From an uncultured Bacilli bacterium (lineage in GTDB: Bacteria; Bacillota_I; Bacilli_A; RF39; UBA660): a stretch of DNA of 52,489 nt. A model generated the notes under the pieces. It had not been told where the DNA came from. It saw only the letters and a program-made list of their open reading frames with translations, and searched no databases. How positions within the stretch are numbered: the stretch's first letter is position 1; every line of letters begins with the position of its first letter. The DNA is taken from the NCBI GenBank assembly GCA_947625505.1, contig CANQON010000001.1, forward strand, positions 92,950 through 145,438, read 5' to 3'. A program made the position numbers and the translations under genes. Below, piece by piece: positions 33,637-40,505 of the stretch.

Positions 33637-34932
33637 ATGTTACAAGATGACTCGCGTAAGATTAAGCCAGGTGATACTTTTATAGCGTTACATGGGTATA
33701 AAGAAGATGGACATAAATATATTGAAGAAGCTATTGAAAAGGGTGCTAAAAAGATAATTGCTGAAAGAGGTAGTTATAAAGTACCTACTTTAATAGTCGA
33801 TAACACTAATGCCTATCTTGATAAATATTTTAAAATAAATAATATTGATATAAAGTTAATAGGTGTAACAGGAACAAATGGTAAAACAACAACATGTTAC
33901 TTACTATATCAATTACTTAATCAATTAGGATGTAAAACATCTTATATTGGAACATTAGGATATATTATTGAAGATAATACTAAAGAATTAAATAACACAA
34001 CACCAGGTAAATTAGAATTATATAATTTATTACGTGATAGTTATAATCATAACTGTGAATATGTAGTTATGGAAGTAAGTAGTCAAGCATTAGATCAAAA
34101 TCGTGTTGATTTCTTAGAATTTGATTATGCTATATTTACTAATTTAACAAGAGATCATTTAGATTATCATGAGACTAAAGAAAAATATATTGAAGCTAAA
34201 AAGAAATTATTTTACTTGTTAAAAGATGATGGTAAATCTTTAATTAATATAGATGATGAGTGTGCTGATAATTTTAAAATAAAAAATTATAAGACTTATG
34301 GATTTAATGCTAGTGATTATCAAATGACAAATGATGATTATATTAATGGTGATAAGTATAATATTCCTTTACTTGGAAAGTATAATAAATACAATGTTTT
34401 AGCAGCTATTAGTGTTCTTTATGAGATGGGATATAAATATATGGATATTGTATCTTTAGTTAGTAAATTAAAAGAACCTAGTGGAAGAATGGAAATTATT
34501 AATTATCATGATAATAAAATAATTATAGATTATGCTCATACACCAGATGCAATGATAAATATTATTGGTGCTAGTAAAGAATTAACTAGTGGACGTATTA
34601 TTACGATTATCGGATGTGGAGGTAATCGTGATCATGGTAAAAGAAAAATGATGGGTGTTATAGCAACTGATAATTCTGATTATGTAATATTTACTAGTGA
34701 TAATCCACGTTTTGAAGATCCATTAACTATTCTTGAGGAAATGACTTCTAATCTTGACAAAAATAATTATGAAATAGAGTCAAATCGTGCAATTGCGATT
34801 AAAAAGGGTATACAATTACTTCATAATAATGATATACTATTAGTGCTAGGAAAAGGGCATGAAAAGTATCAAATTATTGGTAATGAAAGAATCCCTTTTG
34901 ATGATAAAAAAATAGTTTTAGATAATATATAG
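33637..34932 (+). CDS. murE: UDP-MurNAc-tripeptide synthetase MurE, predicted meso-DAP type
   Basis: This 431-residue canonical MurE has DDSRKIKPGDTFIAL, GVTGTNGKTTTCY near residue 80, NNTTPGKLEL (the intact TTP loop), EVSSQALDQNR, GCGGNRDHGKR and LGKGHEKY. The C-terminal DNPR motif (355-358) is the established marker of enzymes that add meso-diaminopimelate. It is a paralogue of the preceding gene (FTNLTRDHLDYH and DYAHTPDAM are identical in both). I chose the ATG at 33637 after GAGGTG. mraY follows 9 nt later. Confidence 0.93.
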   Translation: MLQDDSRKIKPGDTFIALHGYKEDGHKYIEEAIEKGAKKIIAERGSYKVPTLIVDNTNAYLDKYFKINNIDIKLIGVTGTNGKTTTCYLLYQLLNQLGCKTSYIGTLGYIIEDNTKELNNTTPGKLELYNLLRDSYNHNCEYVVMEVSSQALDQNRVDFLEFDYAIFTNLTRDHLDYHETKEKYIEAKKKLFYLLKDDGKSLINIDDECADNFKIKNYKTYGFNASDYQMTNDDYINGDKYNIPLLGKYNKYNVLAAISVLYEMGYKYMDIVSLVSKLKEPSGRMEIINYHDNKIIIDYAHTPDAMINIIGASKELTSGRIITIIGCGGNRDHGKRKMMGVIATDNSDYVIFTSDNPRFEDPLTILEEMTSNLDKNNYEIESNRAIAIKKGIQLLHNNDILLVLGKGHEKYQIIGNERIPFDDKKIVLDNI

Positions 34933-34941
34933 GAGTGATTT

Positions 34942-35934
34942 ATGTTAGTTTTAGCTAAAGCAGTATTATCGATGATGATAGGTTTTATCTTATCTGTTAT
35001 CTTTGGCTGCATAATGATACCATTACTTAAAAGAATAAATGTAAAACAAAAAGTTAGTACTTACTTAAAAAAGAGTCATCGCCTTAAAGAAGGTACTCCT
35101 ACTATGGGAGGATTAATCTTTATTATTCCAACAATACTAACAACGATAATTTTATTAGTTACTAATAAAATTAATATGTCACATAATTTAGGAATAGTAA
35201 TGTTTGTCTTTATTGCGTATGCTATATTAGGATTCTTAGATGACTATTTAATAATTAGAAGAGGAAATAATATTGGTTTAACCGAATTTCAAAAATTATT
35301 TGGTCAGATTGTTATTGCTTTAGTTTTCTTTTTTATCTTTATGAAATCAGGAGCTACTCCAACAATGGAAATAACAAGTCTTGGCTTAAAGATTAATATG
35401 GGTTGGTTCTATGGAATCTTTATTCTCTTTTGTTTAGTTGCTAGTAGTAATGCTGTTAATATCACTGATGGCTTAGATGGACTAGCAGGAGGATTATCTT
35501 TAATAGCTTTTTTAGCTTTAGGATTAATAAGTTGGAATTCTTTAGGAATATCAGGTAGTTCCGATATAGCTATCTTCTGTTTTGTTCTATTTGGTACTTT
35601 GTTAGGTTTCTTATTATTTAATACTTATCCTGCTAAAGTATTTATGGGAGATACAGGATCTTTAAGCTTAGGAGCTACATTAGCTAGTGTGGCTTTAATA
35701 ACAAAACATGAAATAACCTTTATAGTTATCATGGGAGTATTTATTTTTGAAACATTAGTATGTATTATTCAAACAGTCAGCATGGTATGGTTCCATCATA
35801 AAGTATTCTTAATGACGCCTTTCCATCATCATCTAGAAAAGCTTGGATGGGAAGAAAGAGATATTGTAAAATTCTTTTGGGTTATTGGATTAATTCTAAG
35901 CATGGCTGCTTTAATATTTAGTGTTTGGATTTAA
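34942..35934 (+). CDS. mraY: phospho-MurNAc-pentapeptide transferase MraY
   Basis: This 330-residue, ten-helix membrane enzyme makes lipid I. KEGTPTMGGLIFI near residue 50, LGFLDDYL (Asp pair), NAVNITDGLDGLAGG, and FMGDTGSLSLGA carry the catalytic and Mg-binding residues; MTPFHHHLEKLGW is the conserved HHH loop. AGGAG precedes the ATG. It follows murE; murD and murG are not in the window. Confidence 0.97.
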   Translation: MLVLAKAVLSMMIGFILSVIFGCIMIPLLKRINVKQKVSTYLKKSHRLKEGTPTMGGLIFIIPTILTTIILLVTNKINMSHNLGIVMFVFIAYAILGFLDDYLIIRRGNNIGLTEFQKLFGQIVIALVFFFIFMKSGATPTMEITSLGLKINMGWFYGIFILFCLVASSNAVNITDGLDGLAGGLSLIAFLALGLISWNSLGISGSSDIAIFCFVLFGTLLGFLLFNTYPAKVFMGDTGSLSLGATLASVALITKHEITFIVIMGVFIFETLVCIIQTVSMVWFHHKVFLMTPFHHHLEKLGWEERDIVKFFWVIGLILSMAALIFSVWI

Positions 35935-35956
35935 AGAGATTTTATCTCTTTTTTTC
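35933..35956 (+). terminator. terminator of the murE-mraY operon
   Basis: An 8-bp perfect stem (35933-35940 with 35944-35951), TTT loop and T run; the stem starts in the mraY stop codon. Confidence 0.85.
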
Positions 35957-35984
35957 TTGTAATAAATAGTAAATATGGTATAAT
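35957..35984 (+). promoter_or_regulatory. promoter of pyk
   Basis: TTGTAA (35957-35962), a 16-nt spacer and an extended -10 TGGTATAAT (35976-35984). The start codon is 19 nt downstream. Confidence 0.7.
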
Positions 35985-36002
35985 TAATAATAGGTGAATG
36001 GT

Positions 36003-37421
36003 ATGTTAAATAAGACAAAAGTAATCGCAACTATTGGACCTGCAACAGTAGAAAGAGAACAAATTAAAAGATTAATGGAAAATGGTACTGATGTTATTCG
36101 CATTAATATGAGTCATGCAGATTATAATTTTTGTCGTATCGTTGTAGAAACTGTTAATGATCTCAATAAAGAATTAAATTTATGTGTAGCTTTACTTATG
36201 GATTTAATGGGACCAGAAATGCGTACAGGCTGCTTTGTTAATGGCCGAGCTAATTTCCGTAGAGGAGATAAAGTTCAAATATACATGGATAATATTTTAG
36301 GAGATAGTACCAAATTCTCTGTTAATTATCCTAATCTTATTAAACAAGTTGGATATAATAATATTATAAGTATTAAAGATAATGAATTACAATTAGAAGT
36401 AATTGATATATCTAAAGATTATATATTATGTGAAGCTTTAACTGACGCTATTATTGAAGATAGACAAAAAGTAAGTGTTAAAGATGTTAAATTAAAAATA
36501 CCTTACTTATCACATAAAGATGAGACTGATATTGCTATTGCTGATAAGTTAGGATTTGATTATATATCACTTCCTTATGCCTCATCTCCTGAAGATATTT
36601 TAACCGTTAATGATTTATTAATTAATATGAAAAATAATCATATTGGATTAATTGCTAAAATAGAAACTGAAGAAGGCGTAGATAATATCGACGAAATAAT
36701 TCGTGTTAGTGATGGCATTATGATAGCTCGTGGAGATTTAGGAGTATCAGTATCAGAAGAACGTATTCCTGGCATTCAAAAGAAAATAATTAATAAATGT
36801 CATGCTGCAGGTATTATCAGTATTGTTGCTACAGAATTATTATCATCAATGGAACAAGTAGCACGTCCTACTAAAGCTGAAGTTAGTGATGTAGCTAATG
36901 CTGTTTTAGATGGTGCTGATGCTGTTATGTTAACAGGAGAAACTACTATTGGTAAATATCCAATTGAAACTTTAAAAATGATGGAAAAAATTATTAATTC
37001 AGCCGAATTAGATGTCGATTATGCTGATTTTATTGATAGAAGCTCTAAACTTATCAATGAAGATATAACAGGCATGATTTCCCTTAGTGTGGCTGAATCA
37101 GCTCATCGTTTAAAATGTTGTGCTATCATAGCGCCTACGAATAGTGGATATACAGCTCGTATGATGAGTCGTTTTAGACCTAGTTGTCCTGTTATAGCTG
37201 TTAGTCCAAGTATTGAAACAGTAAAATCATTACAATTATGTTTTGCTGTTACCCCTGTATTAATTAATGATTTAAATTCTTTTGATAAAATCATTGATGT
37301 ATCAAAGAAGATAACATTTAAATTAATATCTACTAAACCTGGAGATAAAATCATTATTACAGGTGGATATCCATTTAAAGACGTTAAATATACTAATTTT
37401 ATGCAAATAGAAGAATTATAA
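36003..37421 (+). CDS. pyk: pyruvate kinase
   Basis: This is a 472-residue glycolytic enzyme. KVIATIGPA at the N-terminus, VIRINMSHA, LMDLMGPEMRTG, IAKIETEEGVDN, MIARGDLGVSVSEERIP and MLTGETTIGKYPIE are all present. The length is that of a single-domain-set enzyme without the extra C-terminal PEP-utiliser domain found in Bacillus Pyk. I start it at 36003, 6 nt after AGGTGA. It is followed closely by a glucosidase gene, a carbohydrate-catabolism pairing. Confidence 0.95.
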   Translation: MLNKTKVIATIGPATVEREQIKRLMENGTDVIRINMSHADYNFCRIVVETVNDLNKELNLCVALLMDLMGPEMRTGCFVNGRANFRRGDKVQIYMDNILGDSTKFSVNYPNLIKQVGYNNIISIKDNELQLEVIDISKDYILCEALTDAIIEDRQKVSVKDVKLKIPYLSHKDETDIAIADKLGFDYISLPYASSPEDILTVNDLLINMKNNHIGLIAKIETEEGVDNIDEIIRVSDGIMIARGDLGVSVSEERIPGIQKKIINKCHAAGIISIVATELLSSMEQVARPTKAEVSDVANAVLDGADAVMLTGETTIGKYPIETLKMMEKIINSAELDVDYADFIDRSSKLINEDITGMISLSVAESAHRLKCCAIIAPTNSGYTARMMSRFRPSCPVIAVSPSIETVKSLQLCFAVTPVLINDLNSFDKIIDVSKKITFKLISTKPGDKIIITGGYPFKDVKYTNFMQIEEL

Positions 37422-37437
37422 AGAAAGGGTGAAAGCT

Positions 37438-39867
37438 ATGTATGATTTAGGCGATCAATTTAAATTAGATTTAAATAAAGCAATAGCGAATCCTGCTGCT
37501 GTTTTACAAGGTGATAAATATCGTATTACTATTTTAACAGAACGTTTAGTACGTCTTGAATACAATCCAGAAGGAAAATTTGAAGATAGTCCAACAGAAT
37601 TAGTATGGTATCGTAATTTTCCTAAACCTGAATTTAATGTTATTAACAATCGTACTAACTTAATTGTTGAAACAAAGTATTTTTCATTAAACTATGTAAA
37701 GAATGCACCTTTTATAGGTACTTCAATGAATAAAACTAGTAATTTACGTATTGATCTTGTTGGTGTAGATAAAACATGGTATTATGGACATCCTGAAGTA
37801 AAGAATTTTGGAGCACCTGTTTTTCAAAAAAATAATACAGCTGATGATAATCTAGACTTTAATATGAAAGGATTATATTCTATAGATGGCTTTGCTAGTA
37901 TTGATGATTCAGAAGACTATTTATTAAATGCTCGTGGTAATTGTTTATCACGTGCTTCTAAAGAAATAGATGTTTATGTTTTCATGTATGGAAAAGATTT
38001 TTCTTTAGCTTTAAAAGATTATTATATGTTAACGGGATATCCTGCTTTAATACCTAGATATGCTTTAGGTAACTGGTGGAGTCGTAATAATACTTATGAT
38101 GATCAATCTTTAGATGATTTACTAGAGAATTTTGAAGCACATCATATTCCTATGTCTGTTCTTTTATTAGATAAAGATTGGCATTTACGTACAATAGATA
38201 ATGGAGTTCACTTAAAAACAGGATTTACTTTTAATGGTGATTTATTTAAAAATCCAACTGATTTAGTTGGAAGATTACATTCTAGGCACGTTCGAATAGG
38301 ATTAAATATTAATCCTATTGAAGGATTTTATCCTATGGATGCTTTTTATCAAACAGCAGCGCAATATTTACCTCATATGGAAAATGGTGTTATACCATTT
38401 AATGTATATGACGCTAAAACATTAGATGTTTATTTAAAAGTTTATATTCATCCTTTGGATAATTATGGAATCGACTTCTTCTGGATTGATTGGTATGATA
38501 AAACACGTGTTAATGAATTAGCTATGTTAAAACATTATCATTTCTATGATATGATGCGTAACTATAAAAGACGTCCAATGATTTATGGATATAATGCTCG
38601 TGTTGCCGCGCATCGTTATCCTGTTTTATATGCAGGAAAGAGTGTCGTAAGTTGGGATACTTTAGCTAACTTACCATACTTCAATGGTCGTGCTGCCAAT
38701 ATTGGTGTAAGTTGGTGGAGTCATGATATAGGTGGATATTTCAGTGGTACAGAAGATAATGAATTATATGAAAGATATATTCAATTAGGTACTTTCTCAC
38801 CAATATTAAAACTAAGTGCTGATGCAGGAAGATTCTATAAAAGAGAACCTTGGCGTTGGGGTATTAGAACATACGCTATTGCGAATGAATATTTAACTTT
38901 AAGACACCGTTTAATACCTTACTTATATGCTGAAGCATATCGTTATTATAAATATGGAATACCTATAATTCGACCTGTTTATTATAAATATCCTGAATTA
39001 TATGATGATACTTTATATCGTAATGAATATTTCTTCGGTAGTCAGTTCTTTATTAGTCCAATTATTACTCGTAAAGATCCTGTTATGAATCGTGTTATCC
39101 AAAAGTTCTTCTTACCTGAAGGTACATGGTATAACTTTAGAACAGGTAAAAAATATTTAGGTAATAAGAAACACTTATCATTCTATCGTGATGAGGAATA
39201 TCCTGTGTTTGTTAAAGCAGGCGCTATTATACCTATGGCAACACATTCTCATATCAATGATACAAGGCCTCCTGTAACAATGGAGATTCAAATCTTCCCA
39301 GGACAAAGTAATAGTTTTAAATTATATGAAGATGATGGCATAAGTGATTTATATTTACAAGGATATTCATTAACAACTTTAATTGATTATAACTATTTAC
39401 CAAGTAATTATACTGTTATTATTCGTCCTATTGAAGGAAAATCAGGTATTATACCTGCTAAAAGAAATTATATAATTAGATTTAGAAATACCCGTAAGTC
39501 TGATGATGTTCAAGCATATATTAAATCCCAAAAGACAGAATGTAAGACTTATATAGATGGAACAGACTTTGTTGTTGAAGTTCATGATATTCCGACAACG
39601 GAACAATTAACCTTAAACTGTAAAGGTAAAGATATTGAAATAGACGCTATTAGAATAGTTATTGAAGATATCGAAGAAATTATTAGTGACTTACCACTTC
39701 CAACAGAACAAAAAGACTTTATTTATAATTTCTTAATTGATAAAAGTATGCCAAAAGATAAGAAACGTATTGAGATACGTAAGCTTGCTAAAGGTAAGAA
39801 TTCATTTGAGAAAAAATATATTCAATTATTCTTACAATTATTAGAATATATTGATCAAGTTAAATAA
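37438..39867 (+). CDS. GH31 family glycoside hydrolase (alpha-glucosidase type)
   Basis: This is an 809-residue cytoplasmic enzyme with no signal peptide. An N-terminal beta-sandwich (about 20-190) is followed by the catalytic barrel with GIDFFWIDWYD (nucleophile Asp in WIDW) and WWSHDIGGYFSG (acid/base Asp in the SHDIGG motif), both diagnostic of GH31. C-terminal beta domains include FKLYEDDGISDLY, and the last ~75 residues form a helical extension. Likely substrates are alpha-glucosides taken up from outside; alpha-xylosidase activity cannot be excluded. AAAGGG precedes the ATG at 37438; it is 16 nt after pyk, probably one operon. Confidence 0.9.
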   Translation: MYDLGDQFKLDLNKAIANPAAVLQGDKYRITILTERLVRLEYNPEGKFEDSPTELVWYRNFPKPEFNVINNRTNLIVETKYFSLNYVKNAPFIGTSMNKTSNLRIDLVGVDKTWYYGHPEVKNFGAPVFQKNNTADDNLDFNMKGLYSIDGFASIDDSEDYLLNARGNCLSRASKEIDVYVFMYGKDFSLALKDYYMLTGYPALIPRYALGNWWSRNNTYDDQSLDDLLENFEAHHIPMSVLLLDKDWHLRTIDNGVHLKTGFTFNGDLFKNPTDLVGRLHSRHVRIGLNINPIEGFYPMDAFYQTAAQYLPHMENGVIPFNVYDAKTLDVYLKVYIHPLDNYGIDFFWIDWYDKTRVNELAMLKHYHFYDMMRNYKRRPMIYGYNARVAAHRYPVLYAGKSVVSWDTLANLPYFNGRAANIGVSWWSHDIGGYFSGTEDNELYERYIQLGTFSPILKLSADAGRFYKREPWRWGIRTYAIANEYLTLRHRLIPYLYAEAYRYYKYGIPIIRPVYYKYPELYDDTLYRNEYFFGSQFFISPIITRKDPVMNRVIQKFFLPEGTWYNFRTGKKYLGNKKHLSFYRDEEYPVFVKAGAIIPMATHSHINDTRPPVTMEIQIFPGQSNSFKLYEDDGISDLYLQGYSLTTLIDYNYLPSNYTVIIRPIEGKSGIIPAKRNYIIRFRNTRKSDDVQAYIKSQKTECKTYIDGTDFVVEVHDIPTTEQLTLNCKGKDIEIDAIRIVIEDIEEIISDLPLPTEQKDFIYNFLIDKSMPKDKKRIEIRKLAKGKNSFEKKYIQLFLQLLEYIDQVK

Positions 39868-39873
39868 AAGTAC

Positions 39874-39902
39874 TTGCATATCGTGGTTAAGTATATTATA
39901 AT
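39874..39902 (+). promoter_or_regulatory. promoter of the leucine T-box/leuS transcript
   Basis: TTGCAT (39874-39879), a 17-nt spacer and a perfect TATAAT (39897-39902). Confidence 0.8.
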
Positions 39903-39908
39903 AATCAC

Positions 39909-40123
39909 ATATGGCGATGAAAAAGAGTATTAGTAATTAATAATTATTTAGAGAAAAAGTGGTTGGTGAAAACTTTTAATTAGAGATTATGAACTTGCTT
40001 TGGAGCTTTTTATATGATAAGTATAAGACGTATATCTGCGTTAAAGATTTAAGTGCATAATAAGTATTATGAAATAGGATGGTACCACGTGTAAGCGTTC
40101 CTATATTTATAATACTTTTTTTA
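39909..40123 (+). promoter_or_regulatory. T-box leader, leucine-responsive (uncharged tRNA-Leu sensor)
   Basis: This is a ~215-nt untranslated leader. The conserved T-box core GGATGGTACCACG is at 40077-40089. The terminator stem pairs 40062-40070 with 40109-40117 and is followed by a T run; the antiterminator can form from AATAGGA with TTCCTATT around the T-box. A candidate specifier codon is CTT (Leu) at 39994-39996 in GAACTTGC, upstream of the AG-rich stem. Starvation for charged tRNA-Leu should open transcription into the two downstream genes. The specifier call rests on the downstream leuS and local sequence. Confidence 0.85.
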
Positions 40124-40136
40124 TTTAGGAGGACTT

Positions 40137-40505
40137 ATGACATATATATTATTTTTTATAGGAACATTTTTATGTGTCTATATATTTTATAATCTGTTTG
40201 TTATTCAAAAGGAAAAAGCTTTAAAGAAAATGCGTAATGGGAAGGAGATAAAACTGCTCATTCGCTTAAGTGGACTTGATGTTGATAAATGTTCATTAAA
40301 GAAAGTTGTTAACTCTTTAGCGTTAACCAATGCTTTTATTATTTCTCTTATAGGTACAATTATCTTATTAATAGGGGAATATATTGATAATTTTTATATT
40401 TGGATAATCGTTTCTGTTATTGTAGGTTTAATTTTGTTAATACCTTTAATTACAGGATTATATAAATTGATAGGGAAGAAAATGAAGGAGAGACAAAATG
40501 TATAA
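40137..40505 (+). CDS. small membrane protein under the leucine T-box
   Basis: This 122-residue protein has a transmembrane helix at about 2-22, a cytoplasmic basic loop, and two further helices (about 66-84 and 90-112). I recognise no family. It has a perfect AGGAGG, and its end overlaps the leuS start by 8 nt, so both are produced from the T-box transcript. A role linked to leucine (transport, peptide uptake) would be a guess from regulation only. Confidence 0.6.
   Translation: MTYILFFIGTFLCVYIFYNLFVIQKEKALKKMRNGKEIKLLIRLSGLDVDKCSLKKVVNSLALTNAFIISLIGTIILLIGEYIDNFYIWIIVSVIVGLILLIPLITGLYKLIGKKMKERQNV

Noticed and set aside
37103-37354. 83-aa minus-strand frame in pyk
   Set aside because: Antisense shadow; no start signal.
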